A stretch of 30,765 nucleotides of DNA, taken from positions 1 to 30,765 of the IMG/VR virus record IMGVR_UViG_3300044845_001067; one strand, given 5' to 3'. The notes under the pieces are model-generated. The model saw only the letters and a program-made list of their open reading frames with translations. It was not told the DNA's origin and did not search any database. The translations under genes and the position numbers were made by a program. Positions 11,273 through 21,700 of the stretch are shown here, piece after piece. Each line of letters opens with the position of its first letter. The first letter of the stretch is position 1. The stretch comes from a virus.

Positions 11273-11544
11273 TTAGAATTCCTAGCTACTCTTTCAATAA
11301 AACTCTCGCTCATAACATCAAGAATGACATTCAAAGAATCCTGAGAATCAACAAAGCCCTCATTGAACAAAATATCTGCAACGATTTCCTTGTATTCTTT
11401 CATTAGCTTATCGCGTTCGCTCTTAAATTCTCTTTCAGCCTCATCTGTTTGGGTTCTATTTGTCTTTCCGTGAGCTGGTGGCTTGCTCAATTTAGCGGAC
11501 TTCTTTGCAATGAGCTTCTTCAGTTCGGCAGTATCAATGGACAT
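11269..11544 (-). CDS. Late virion-type protein with the shared C-terminal helical domain (91 aa)
   Basis: This is the first gene of the minus-strand coupled run, with a late box 24 bp upstream. The N-terminal half is Lys-rich (IAKKSAKLSKPPAHGK) and helical. The C-terminal 35 residues (ADILFNEGFVDSQDSLNVILDVMSESFIERV) match the domain at the ends of the 84-aa and 155-aa proteins in order and spacing: NEG/DEG, a short acidic turn, a helix ending MSE, and a final aromatic helix. It lacks the LYESY opening. Function is unknown; a head or core role is inferred from company and late promoter. Confidence 0.65.
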   Translation of the reverse strand: MSIDTAELKKLIAKKSAKLSKPPAHGKTNRTQTDEAEREFKSERDKLMKEYKEIVADILFNEGFVDSQDSLNVILDVMSESFIERVARNSK

Positions 11545-11568
11545 TCATTTACTCTACGTTCTTCAAAT

Positions 11569-11576
11569 TATTTATG
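11569..11576 (-). promoter_or_regulatory. Minus-strand late promoter (CATAAATA) for the packaged-protein operon
   Basis: On the minus strand CATAAATA lies 24 bp before the ATG at 11544. It would drive the coupled genes from 11544 down to at least 10254. It sits at the divergent boundary with the plus-strand gene at 11578. Confidence 0.6.
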
Positions 11577-11577
11577 A

Positions 11578-12459
11578 TTGAAGAGCACCTATATAGGACG
11601 CATTATTGCAAAAGCGAACAATATGGCAAAGGGGTTTCAAATTAAAGAGAGGCAACCAACAGTTGCTGAGCCTGAATGGGATTATAATAAAATCAAGCAA
11701 AAGATGCAGGGTAAATCTATAGTTTTATGTCTACCTGGAAGAGGTTGCTCTTATAACTTTCTAAAAAATTTCGTGCAGTTGTGTTTTCAAATTGCCCAGA
11801 ATAATATGCAATTGCATCTTCAACAAGATTATAGCAGTATGGTAAATTTTGCCCGATGTAAGGTTCTTGGGGCCAATGTTCTTGCGGGCCCCCATCAGGT
11901 TCCCTGGCAGGGGCAAATAGAATATGATTATCAAATGTGGATTGATAGCGATATTGCATTCACACCGGAGAATTTTTGGCAATTGTGTGATCTTGCTCTA
12001 CCAGATGAGGCGGTTACATATGATGAGGTGCGAGATGATGAAGGTAAACTACTAGGATTACATCAACATATTGATCAATCTAAGACTAGGGCAATTGCAT
12101 CTGGTTGGTATTCAACCGAAGACCGCGAGCATACCGCATGTGCATTTTGGTTGGAATCTGATGAATTTGTCAAGAATAAAGGAATGATGAATATGGAAAA
12201 GATTGAAACGATGCTAGCACGCAAGAAGCCATTTACTTGTGATTATGTTGGGGGTGGCTGGCTGATGGTTCAAAAAGGTGTATTTGAGAGTATGGAATAT
12301 CCTTGGTGGCCGCCATTACTCCAGACCTTTAATAAAGGTGAGATTGTTGATTATTGCGGTGAAGATGTTGGCTTCTGCTTGACCGCAAAGGAAAAGGGGA
12401 TTCCGGTATGGGTGGATCCAAGAATTAGAGTTGGCCACGAAAAAACTTTCGCAATTTAA
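11578..12459 (+). CDS. Glycosyltransferase-like protein
   Basis: The 293-aa protein has a first strand KSIVLCLPGRGCSYNFL (residues about 44-60), then a region Q-Q-D-Y-S-S-M-V-N-F-A-R, and YQMWIDSDIAF with W121-I-D-S-D125. The Asp-Ser-Asp looks like the DxD metal/nucleotide-sugar motif of GT-A glycosyltransferases. Late motifs GGGWLMVQKGVFE and YCGEDVGFCLTAKEKGI (EDVxF) match the acceptor-side pattern in that fold. Similar proteins occur in T4-like cyanophages. The start is uncertain: TTG at 11578 overlaps the divergent promoter zone, ATG at 11623 is the alternative (278 aa). It may modify phage DNA, virion protein or host surface; the acceptor is unknown. Confidence 0.65.
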   Translation: MKSTYIGRIIAKANNMAKGFQIKERQPTVAEPEWDYNKIKQKMQGKSIVLCLPGRGCSYNFLKNFVQLCFQIAQNNMQLHLQQDYSSMVNFARCKVLGANVLAGPHQVPWQGQIEYDYQMWIDSDIAFTPENFWQLCDLALPDEAVTYDEVRDDEGKLLGLHQHIDQSKTRAIASGWYSTEDREHTACAFWLESDEFVKNKGMMNMEKIETMLARKKPFTCDYVGGGWLMVQKGVFESMEYPWWPPLLQTFNKGEIVDYCGEDVGFCLTAKEKGIPVWVDPRIRVGHEKTFAI

Positions 12460-12461
12460 AA

Positions 12462-12602
12462 ATGATTAACATTCTATACGACGGTAAAGTAATTCACAAA
12501 CAGGTATCCGAAGAGGAATCTCTTGTTATACTAGTTGAATTAGCCGAAAAAGCTTATAAAGGCGAAATTGACGAAGACAAAGTAGATTTTAATTACGTTT
12601 AG
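12462..12602 (+). CDS. Small acidic 46-aa protein
   Basis: This short gene begins 2 bp after the previous stop and ends 10 bp before the next start. It encodes MINILYDGKVIHKQVSEEES and a Leu/Glu-rich helix, ending DFNYV. The layout suggests a beta-hairpin then a helix. It contains most of the Shine-Dalgarno (AGGAG, 12601-12605) of the next gene in its stop region, so the two are probably expressed together. No family is recognised. Confidence 0.6.
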   Translation: MINILYDGKVIHKQVSEEESLVILVELAEKAYKGEIDEDKVDFNYV

Positions 12603-12612
12603 GAGAACAACC

Positions 12613-12747
12613 ATGGCAGCAAAGACAAAGAGTTCAAGCGACATTCAATCTAGACCAAAGAAGTCTAGACAAGGAGATGGTAAGCATACAAAATATGCTT
12701 CTACTAGCTCAAATAAGGCCCGAAAGCGTTATCGAGGTCAAGGTTGA
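12613..12747 (+). CDS. Small basic protein conserved in cyanophages (44 aa)
   Basis: The 44-residue product is Lys/Arg/Ser-rich (MAAKTKSSSDIQSR then KKSRQGDGKHTKYASTSS) and ends ARKRYRGQG. I recall short proteins of this type, with a KK-[ST]-RQG-x-GK-[HN]-[ST]-KY core and a YRGQG end, from T4-like cyanophages, where no function is assigned. It has a strong Shine-Dalgarno AGGAG 7 bp upstream. It is followed by a two-way terminator 5 bp later. A nucleic-acid-binding or capsid-associated role is plausible from charge alone. Confidence 0.65.
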   Translation: MAAKTKSSSDIQSRPKKSRQGDGKHTKYASTSSNKARKRYRGQG

Positions 12748-12752
12748 CATTA

Positions 12753-12777
12753 AAAAGCCCCCGATTTGGGGGCTTTT
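12753..12777. terminator. Two-way intrinsic terminator
   Basis: AAAAGCCCCC (12753-12762), loop GATTT and GGGGGCTTTT (12768-12777) form a 10-bp stem with T-rich arms on both strands. It separates a plus-strand gene ending at 12747 and a minus-strand gene ending at 12788. Confidence 0.9.
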
Positions 12778-12787
12778 ACTTTTTAAT

Positions 12788-13255
12788 TCATTTAGCGGAT
12801 TTATAGTCTTCAACAATAGCATCAACCCAACTCTCGCTCATGTGGGCCATCATAATCTCAGCATTTTCAACTGATTCACAAAGACCTTCATCAAGAAGAT
12901 ATTCTAGAACTAGATCATATAGATCGGTGGATTCATTGGTAGATCTCAGTTTTGATTGTGATTCCTTTTCAGTTTTATATTCATCGGGCTCTCCAGACTT
13001 TTTTGACTTGGATCGTGCAGTTGTCCTTTTTACAAATTCTGCACCAACTTTAGCCATTTTAGGGTCTCTATAACCATGAGGATCTTCTTTCGTGCCCATC
13101 CCCATGCCACCCCGTTTTGAGAGTTTGGCTAAATATTCTTTTCTATTGAATTTTGGATCGGTATAGCCCTCTTTCATCTCATCAAGCTCCTCTACTTCTT
13201 CAGTATAAACACTTCTATAAGATTCATACAAACCCTTAAAATCTACGCTTTCCAT
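12788..13255 (-). CDS. Late virion-type protein with LYESY start and shared C-terminal domain (155 aa)
   Basis: The 155-aa protein opens MESVDFKGLYESYRSVYTEE, related to the 84-aa protein at 9215. It has a long polar middle with a Gly/Met run (GGMGMGTKEDPHGYRDPKM) and many Lys/Arg/Ser, and ends in the shared domain LVLEYLLDEGLCESVENAEIMMAHMSESWVDAIVE. The arrangement of conserved ends around a variable, disordered-looking linker resembles an internal head or scaffold-associated protein. It has a late box 21 bp upstream, within the palindrome at 13277-13290. Function is inferred only from its company and architecture. Confidence 0.65.
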   Translation of the reverse strand: MESVDFKGLYESYRSVYTEEVEELDEMKEGYTDPKFNRKEYLAKLSKRGGMGMGTKEDPHGYRDPKMAKVGAEFVKRTTARSKSKKSGEPDEYKTEKESQSKLRSTNESTDLYDLVLEYLLDEGLCESVENAEIMMAHMSESWVDAIVEDYKSAK

Positions 13256-13276
13256 TTTAGTTTATCAATGTAACAT

Positions 13277-13290
13277 TATTTAGCTAAATA
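13277..13290. promoter_or_regulatory. Palindromic divergent late promoter
   Basis: The 14-bp sequence TATTTAGCTAAATA is a perfect palindrome that contains CTAAATA on each strand. The minus-strand copy is 21 bp before the start at 13255 and the plus-strand copy 22 bp before the start at 13313. It should drive both directions from one overlapping site. Confidence 0.6.
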
Positions 13291-13312
13291 GGTTCAGTCA
13301 TTTAATAATACA

Positions 13313-13438
13313 ATGGAACAACCAAAATTAATCCGAGAAGTGGATAGTGAAGAATTCATGGAATCTTCTCTAGAAGAAGAAACAGAGTTATTTGAACGTA
13401 GAGAAACTAAAGATAAAGAAAAAGTTTTATTGGGCTAA
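13313..13438 (+). CDS. Small acidic 41-aa protein before gp25
   Basis: The 41-residue product is extremely acidic (REVDSEEFMESSLEEETELFERR) and ends KEKVLLG, with a short charged helix as the only likely structure. It lies between the divergent late promoter and the late box of gp25. No family is recognised. Its position suggests a late role, perhaps a baseplate or head chaperone, but nothing in the sequence proves it. Confidence 0.55.
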   Translation: MEQPKLIREVDSEEFMESSLEEETELFERRETKDKEKVLLG

Positions 13439-13444
13439 TAAATA
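13437..13444 (+). promoter_or_regulatory. Late promoter (AATAAATA) of the baseplate wedge operon
   Basis: AATAAATAG overlaps the TAA stop of the 41-aa gene and lies 23 bp before the gp25 ATG. It would start transcription of the gp25 - gp6 - gp7-like series. Confidence 0.6.
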
Positions 13445-13467
13445 GATATAATGATTACTTTATAATA

Positions 13468-13869
13468 ATGGCAGTAGAGCGAAAAAGTCAATCTTTCAAA
13501 GACATTTCTTCTTCCTTTAAGGTTAGCCCTTTAACGTTTGATCTAATTGTCATAAAAAATGAAACAGCAATATCTCGCTCTATTCGTAATCTAGTCTATA
13601 CTCTGCAAGGTGAGAGATTTTTTCAAAGTAATCTTGGATGTAGTGTTTCTAGAATCTTATTTGAAAACCTAACCGAATCTACTGCCTCTAATATTCAAAG
13701 TGAAATTGATAATACGATAAGAAACTATGAGCCTAGAGTATCATTATCATCTGTTGACGTAAATCCTAATTATGATGAAAATGCCTACGATGTTGTCATA
13801 AGATATGATATTATCGGAATTGATGCCCAGCCTCAACAATTAACCTTTGCTCTTCAACCGACACGTTAA
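13468..13869 (+). CDS. 25: Baseplate wedge subunit gp25
   Basis: At 133 aa it matches the size of T4 gp25 (132 aa). The protein has the lysozyme-inhibitor-like/gp25 core: NETAISRSIRNLVYTLQGERFFQSNLGC (about residues 31-58), a helix ILFENLTESTA, the strand region YEPRVSLSSVDVNPNYDENAYDVVIRYDI and a short C-terminal tail. It caps the sheath-proximal side of the T4 baseplate wedge and starts sheath assembly. The stop TAA overlaps the gp6 start (1 bp), so expression is coupled. No catalytic activity is expected. Identification rests on the core motif and the following gp6. Confidence 0.92.
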   Translation: MAVERKSQSFKDISSSFKVSPLTFDLIVIKNETAISRSIRNLVYTLQGERFFQSNLGCSVSRILFENLTESTASNIQSEIDNTIRNYEPRVSLSSVDVNPNYDENAYDVVIRYDIIGIDAQPQQLTFALQPTR

Positions 13870-15761
13870 TGGCTACATCACCCATAGTCAATTTCACTAC
13901 ATTAGATTATGACCAAATTAGGATAGCTCTAAAAGAGTATCTAAGGTCTAATTCAAACTTTACCGATTATGATTTTGAAGGCTCAAATCTATCGGTAATT
14001 ATAGACGTTCTTGCATATAATACCTACACAAATGCCTTTATTGGAAATATGCTTTCCAATGAAGCATTTCTTGATAGTGCGACTTTAAGAGAAAATGTCG
14101 TTTCCGCTGCCAGAGAAATCGGCTACTTGCCGAGGAGTTCTACTGCAGCACGGGCTAATATTTCTTTTTTCGTTGATACTTCATCTTTTTCTAGCAGCCC
14201 AATTTCATTAACTCTAAAGAAGGGCCTCGTTTGCTCTTCTCTGGCATTTGGAAATGAATCTTATACTTTTTCTATTGCCAACGACATAACCGTGCCGGTT
14301 GTAAATAATATTGCTCTTTTTGATTCAATTGAGATTATTGAAGGCTCATTCGTAATTGATACTTTCACTGTAGATTCTTTGAATCCAAATCAAAAATTTA
14401 TTTTAGATAATCCGAAAATTGATACTTCAACCATTAGAGTGACCGTAAGAGATAGTGCTAATGTATCATCATCAAATAAGTTCACATTTGCGGATAATCT
14501 TTTTAATGTAAATTCAACCTCAAAAATATTCTTTATCCGTGAAATTGAGGATCAAAGATATGAACTCATTTTCGGAGACGGAATCTTTGGAGCTAGCTTA
14601 AGTAATCAAAATTATATTGAAGTCTCTTATGTTACTACTAATGATTCTACTGCTAATGGTGTATCTTCTTTTTCGTTTATTGGGCGACTTGTAGACAATA
14701 ACAACAATTCGGTAACCTCTGGAGTGTCAGTAGTCACAACAAATATTGCATCCAGTGGTGGTAAAGAAATTGAATCAATAAATTCAATCAAGAATCTAGC
14801 CCCCAAAAACTATGCAGCTCAGGGGAGATGCGTAACACCGGAAGATTATGAATCAATAATTCCAAGAATATATCCAGAAGCTGAAAGTGTGGCCGCATAT
14901 GGCGGTGAAACTTTATTTCCACCTCAATATGGTAAAGTTTTTATCACAATCAAGCCATTTTATGGCAATTTTGTGCCAAATAGCATTAAAGATAATCTTA
15001 AAAATAAGTTAAAACGTTATGCGGTAGGTGGAATAGTTCCAGAGATTATTGATTTAAAATATCTTTTTCTTGAAGTGTTCAGTGAAGTATATTATAATCC
15101 AAATCTTGCTCCATCGCCCGAGTTTGTTCAGAGCGTAGTATTAAACAACCTACAGAGTTATTCAAAATCTTATGATTTGAACAGTTTCGGCGCCAGATTT
15201 AAGTACAGCAGATTTCAAAAATTAATTGATGATAGTCATGCTGCTATAACATCTAATATAACAAAAATTCAGTTAAGAAGAGATGTGAGAGTAGTGTTGA
15301 ATACCTTTGCAAATTATGAAACATGCTTTGGAAATTCATTTCATATTAAAAATATCAATGGTTATAACATAAAGTCGTCAGGATTCACCGTTAGTGGCAT
15401 TTCTGATACCGTTTACCTATCAGACAAACCCCTCAATGAGAACGCAGGCTCTTTATTTCTATTCACGAATAAAGATGCACCTTCAGTTATCCGCAATAAT
15501 GTCGGGACCATTGATTATGTTTTAGGAGAGATTAAAATAAGTTCAATAAATATTTTATCAACAGTTAAGAATAATATCATTGAAATTTCAGTAATTCCAA
15601 AATCAAACGATGTTATAGGTCTACAGGATCTTTATCTTCAAATGGACCTAAATTATTCTACGGTTAATATGGTTTCTGATGATATATCATCAGGCGGGGA
15701 TATATCCGGCTCCAGTTATATTTCTTCTTCAAGTTATCTAAACGGAAATAATACACGATAA
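13869..15761 (+). CDS. 6: Baseplate wedge subunit gp6 (baseplate J-like)
   Basis: The 630-aa protein (T4 gp6 is 660 aa) opens with the gp6 signature: NFTTLDYDQIRIALKEYL, DYDFEGSNLSVIIDVLAYNTYTNA and NMLSNEAFLDSATLRENVVSAA (residues about 9-83), as in the baseplate-J superfamily. The middle has a strand-rich domain and the KNYAAQGRCVTPEDYESIIPRIYP block (about residues 312-336), which resembles the J-family linker between wedge domains. In T4, gp6 dimers tie neighbouring wedges into the inner baseplate ring. The C-terminus is Ser/Gly-rich. It overlaps gp25 by 1 bp and is followed by the giant gene 2 bp later. Confidence 0.92.
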   Translation: MATSPIVNFTTLDYDQIRIALKEYLRSNSNFTDYDFEGSNLSVIIDVLAYNTYTNAFIGNMLSNEAFLDSATLRENVVSAAREIGYLPRSSTAARANISFFVDTSSFSSSPISLTLKKGLVCSSLAFGNESYTFSIANDITVPVVNNIALFDSIEIIEGSFVIDTFTVDSLNPNQKFILDNPKIDTSTIRVTVRDSANVSSSNKFTFADNLFNVNSTSKIFFIREIEDQRYELIFGDGIFGASLSNQNYIEVSYVTTNDSTANGVSSFSFIGRLVDNNNNSVTSGVSVVTTNIASSGGKEIESINSIKNLAPKNYAAQGRCVTPEDYESIIPRIYPEAESVAAYGGETLFPPQYGKVFITIKPFYGNFVPNSIKDNLKNKLKRYAVGGIVPEIIDLKYLFLEVFSEVYYNPNLAPSPEFVQSVVLNNLQSYSKSYDLNSFGARFKYSRFQKLIDDSHAAITSNITKIQLRRDVRVVLNTFANYETCFGNSFHIKNINGYNIKSSGFTVSGISDTVYLSDKPLNENAGSLFLFTNKDAPSVIRNNVGTIDYVLGEIKISSINILSTVKNNIIEISVIPKSNDVIGLQDLYLQMDLNYSTVNMVSDDISSGGDISGSSYISSSSYLNGNNTR

Positions 15762-15763
15762 AA

Positions 15764-18700
15764 ATGAAAGTTAAAATAAGCTCTATCGTTGAAAGCCAAA
15801 TTCCATCTTTTCTAAGAGAAGAATCGCCACTGTTGGTGGAATTTATACGCCAATATTTTATTTCCGGTGAATATGCAGGAGGACCCTTTGATTTAATTGC
15901 CAATATTGATCAATATATCAAATTAGAAAATTTAACAAACAATACACAATCTACAATTTTATCTGAAGATATTTCATTTACCGATACCGATATTTCAGTA
16001 ACATCAACCAGAGGATTTCCAGATTCTTATGGACTATTAAAGATTGATTCTGAAATTATTACTTACACATCAAAAACTGATACGACTTTCAATGATTGCA
16101 TCAGGGGATTTTGTGGTACATCAAATTATGATCTAGAATTTTCAACATCTGAGTCTTCCGGTCATTTAGAAAATACTGTAGTAGAAAATCTTAGTGTTCT
16201 TTTTCTTAATAGGTTCCTGGTTAAGCTAAAGAAACAATTGATTCCTGGATTTGAAGGTAGAGAATTTACCGATAATTTAAACCAGACCACGTTTATTGAA
16301 AAATCCAGAGATTTCTATTCAACAAAAGGAACCGATAGAGCCTTTGAAATTCTCTTCGGGGCTCTTTATGGAGAACCAGTACAAGTAGTAAAGCCAAGAG
16401 AATATCTTTTCACGCCATCCGATGCAGAATATAGAGTAACCAGAGAATTAGTTGTTGACCCAATTTTTGGAGATCCAACACTACTAGAAAATAGAACATT
16501 ATTTCAAGATAAAACTGAAAATTACCCAAAGGCCACCGGGACAATTAGTAAAGTAGAAAAAATAATTCGCGGGGACCGAACTTATTATATTATCAGTCTG
16601 GATTATGATTTTAACAATAATGTGAGCGAGTTTGGAGAATTTTCAATTCATCCCAAAACTCAACTAACAAGCTCGGCATCTATTGGGGCTAAAACCCTGG
16701 ATGTTGATTCAACTGTAGGGTTTCCGCAAACCGGCTCGTTGCTTTTGGGCGATAATTCGGTCATTACCTATACTTCAAAATCTACAAATCAATTTTTCGG
16801 TTGTTCGGGTATTTCTCTTATTCTTAATTCTGGAGATACAGTTGCAGTAAATGCCTTTGCATATGGTTATAGCGGCCAAAATACTGAAGATGTTGTTAGT
16901 GTTCGCGTAACGGGTGTTATTGGAGAATTTAAAGAAACCACAAGTGCCTATCACCTGAATGTTGGCGACACTATTCGGCCAAAATCTTTGGGGAAATTGA
17001 GCAGAGACATTCGCTCAAAAAATTGGCTATACAATATTCCAAATTGTTACAATCTAGAATCAATAAGATTATTAGATTCAGCCACAAGCCAGTATGAATT
17101 TAAAACAATTGACGATAACTTTCTTAATGTTGGAGATGTTATTGGGATATATTATAAAAATGGATCAGTTATTCAAACAACAATCTATTCAAAGATAAAC
17201 TTTAATACCTTTATAGTTCAAGGACAGGGGCAACTTATATTCTCAAATATTGATTATATTGAGAATCAATTAAAAAGGGCATCGGCTATAAATTTTCAAG
17301 ATATTAGTAATTATTCAGCAAATGTTCAAAACGTATATGTTGATTCTACTGAAAATTATTATGTTTCGGCGCCGTCCCTTCCCAGTTATTCTCAGTTGCC
17401 ACTGTTGGCAGATTCCAGAGGGATAATTTTAAATGGTTCTTTCGATGGCACAGTAATAAACTATACAGATCACGGATTCTATAGTGGCGATGTAGTGGTT
17501 TATGATTACACAACGAGCAATCTCGGTATTGCAAAAGGAATTTATTACGTCAAAAAGATCTCAAAAGATTCTTTATCCCTTGCAACAAGTAGGACCAACC
17601 TAAAGGCAGGAATTTTCGTTAATGTTCAGGGTATTGTAACAAATAATACTTTATCATACAATGAGTTTTCTGGTAAAACACTAAATCACCAAAAGCTCTT
17701 TAGAAAAATTTCTGAAGCAGTTCCAACCGTAAAAGTTGTTCCAACTCCTATTGGAAATACCGGCATTTTAAACAATGGAGTTGAGATTCTAAACTACAAA
17801 TCTCGGGATGCTGTTTTTTATGGCCCGATAGAATCTTTTGCAGTCATATCTCCGGGTTCCGACTATGACGTAATGAATCCTCCAGTAATTCAAATAACAG
17901 ATGAATCTGGAATTGGTGCAATAGCCAATTGTGAAGTATCGGGTTCTTTGAAAGAGATTAGACTCATAAATCCCGGTCTTAATTATAATTCAGAGCCTTC
18001 CATCACCATTTCTGGTGGTAATGGTAAAAACGCTCGGGCCAGAGCCGAGATTAGCCTTTTTGAACATTCAGCTAGCTTTCAATCTACTTCAATTGTAAAT
18101 AATGCCATAGGATTTAGTACATTTCATGGTTTTAATAATACTGAAAAAGTAATCTTTAAGCCAGATGGTGTCACTAGAGTTAGCGGCATTTCAACTGATT
18201 CTCAATACTTTGCTTTTGTTGAAAATACCCAAGAAATTAAACTACATAAGAGCTATACTGATGCACTTTCTGGAATTAATACAATTACATTAACTCCAAG
18301 CGGAATAGCAAACCATAGAATTGTTTCGGCAACACCGAAAACAAAAGTGTCATCTATTAATGTAGTTGATTCTGGAGAAGGTTACAAGAATCGTAGAGTT
18401 TCGGTAAACTCTGCGGGTATTAGCACAGAGACAAATATAATCAATAAAGATCAACATGGATTTAAAAGCGGCGAGCTTATTGTATATGAAGACTTTACCG
18501 GTGCTCCAATCGTAGGTATAACAACAAACCAAAGTTACTATGTTACGGCACTAAACGAAGATAGTTTCAAATTATCCGAAGTTGCGGCCACCACTCCCGA
18601 TTTTCTTTACCGAACCAACCAATTTATATCCATCACAAGCTCTGGTAACGGAACGCACTATTTCAATTACGAACCAATTACGGTAAGTATTACCGGAATT

Positions 18701-21700
18701 TCTGAAAATAGTCCACATTTTTCGGCGAAAATTCAACCAATATTCAGGGGAGAAATTACCGATGTTATGGTTGAAAATGGTGGACAAAAATATGGCCAAG
18801 AAGATATTTTAAACTTTAACCGCCAACCTGTTATTAAAATCAATAGTGGCGTTTCTGCTCAGTTGCAGGCAGTGGTAAACGATGGTAAAATAACACAAGT
18901 ATTAGTAATTAATTCGGGATCGGGTTATAATTCTCAACCTGATATTGAAATTGTTGGTAGTGGCAGTGGAGCCAGATTAACCCCTATCGTTGAAAATGGT
19001 GAATTAAAAGAAGTAAAGATTATCAATTCTGGATATGATTATGATTCCAGAAATACATATCTCACCGTAGTCCCAGCGGGTCATGGGGCTGAACTTAGAG
19101 CCAATATTAAAAGATGGACTATCAATAATATTGAAAGATTATTTCAATCCAATAAAATTGTAGATGATGATGGTATAATAACTACTGGCATAAATTCTAG
19201 TTATGAATTACAATATACTCACGGGTATGCCCCAAGAGAATTGAGAAAGATTCTTTCAGCCTCTAAATTTATCTCTGGTAATTTATCATATCAACCAGAT
19301 TTACAACTCATCAATGGCCGAGAAAGTATTTCAGATTCTCATTCTCCAATCCTCGGGTGGGCTTACGATGGAAACCCGATTTATGGGCCATATGGCTATG
19401 AGGCGCAAACCGGAGGAGCTATAAAAATTGTAGAAAGCTCCTATGAAATTACACTATCGAGCGAGCGCCCAAGTCTAACATTATACCCCCAAGGATTTTT
19501 TGTTGAGGATTATCAATTCAAAAATAGCGGAGACTTAGATGAACACAATGGTCGCTATTGTGTGACTCCCGAATTTCCTAACGGAACTTATGCTTATTTT
19601 GCAACAGTTTCAAACAATGGTTATGAAACATCTGGAGCATTTAACAATTACTTCAAACCGACATTTCCCTATTTTATCGGAAATACCTACCACTCAAAAG
19701 CCATAGAATTTAATTTCTCATATTCTTCAAATCAAGATGCAATTGATATAAATGATACTGGTTGGCTCCGAAATGTGGCACCCTTTTCGTTTAATTCCGA
19801 AAATAGTTTCTACAAATATCTCGCTCAACCCTTTGACGATTATGAACAAACAGCAACAATAACTAGCACTCTTTCTGGTTCTCTTGAAAGTGTTATAGTT
19901 TCTAGTAGTGGTGATAATTATAAAATTGGAGACAAATTAGTATTCAACAACGATAATAGCGGTGGTATAAATGCAACAGCCGAAGTTGCATCAATATCTG
20001 GCAAGCCTGTAACATCTATTAGCATTGCCTCAACATCTTATTATGGTGTTGAATTTACCCCCAATTCGGAGTATGGAATTATTGGGTTCTGCAACGAGCC
20101 GCATGTATTTAAAAATAATGACACTGTAAGCATTTCAAATCTATTCCACAATCAATCATATCTACAAAATAGTTTTAACGTTTCAGTTATACCACAAAAG
20201 TTTACACTTAATGCCAACATTGATGCTCCATTTTTTACTGGAAATATAACATATATCAATCTTTATGGTAATCTAAATTATCCTAATATTAGAGAAAATG
20301 ATGTCCTTCAAATAGAGGACGAAAAGCTAAAAGTATTAAACGTTGATACAAAATCGTCAAGATTATTAGTGGAGCGGCAATATGCTGGAACATTAGGAAC
20401 ATCTCACGCGGCCGGTTCGGAAATAGTAGAACTTCCCAGAAAATTCTTTATACCTGCGGGCTCTCATAAATTCAATAATTCCGCTTTTAATAAAGAGCTA
20501 TACTTTAATCCTTCAAAATCTGTAGGTGTAGGTATTGGAACTACGATAATTTTCTCCAACCCCGGAATTGGACCGACGAGTGTATTTGTCCCTACAAAAT
20601 CGATATACATCCCCGATCATGGCTTAAAAACAGGCGAAAAGTTAATCTATAGAAGTAATGGTGGATCAGCATTGGGTGGCGTCTTAAACGACGACACTGT
20701 AGTATATGCTGTATCCTATTCTGGCGATTTCGTTGGACTTTCAACCGAAAAGGTTGGAATAGGTTCTACTGGAAATTATGTCGGATATAATACAACGGCT
20801 GCTGCAAAAATTCTCTCTTTTAATACGAGTGGCTCCGGTGATAAGCATAGCGTTATAACCACATACGATTCAACCGTTGGACAGGTTAATAAAAATTTAG
20901 TAACAGTTTCCACCATTTTGCCACCCGATCTGTCTCCTGGTGATAAGATTACTGTATCAGTAATACCAGCCGAGGATGAAATTGTTAAAATTTCTTACAA
21001 TAAAGAAACACAAAGACTTCTAGTTAATCCAAGGACATTTACCCCAACAGATGTCGTCGGCAATTTTATTACCATAAAAAATCACGGTTATCATAATGGT
21101 AAAAAACTTATTTACACCTCAAGTTCACCTACAATTGGACTAGAAAATGATGGTATTTACTATTCAGTCGTAATCACTTCTGATAAAATTGGTCTCAGTA
21201 GATCATATTACGATGCAGTGATAGCCAATAAGGTTGTAGAATTAACCGGGACATCATTTGGGGTATTCTCTGAAATCAATCCCAGCATTAATATCTTAAA
21301 AGGCAATTCAGTAATATTTGATCTGTCCGATTCATCTCTTTCCGAATCTAATGGATTTGAAAGCATTTCATCTTTTGATTTTGATATTTTTACGGATGGA
21401 CAATTTTCAAATAAATTTTTTACCACCTATAGCGATACCAATTTTAACGTTATTAAAAATGGCAGAGTCGGTATAGATACCAATGCAAGAGTCACTCTAA
21501 GAAATGATTCTAAATTGCCCAATGAATTATATTACAATCTAAGCTCTAAGACCAATAAGATAATTTTTAACGATAAAGAAAACATCACAAATTTCAACAG
21601 AATTAATTTCGTTGAGAGTTCATATTCGGGAACATACCCAGTCAGTGGAATTGGTACAACAACTTTTAGTTATACTATAGCAAATATTCCCGAAAAACCT

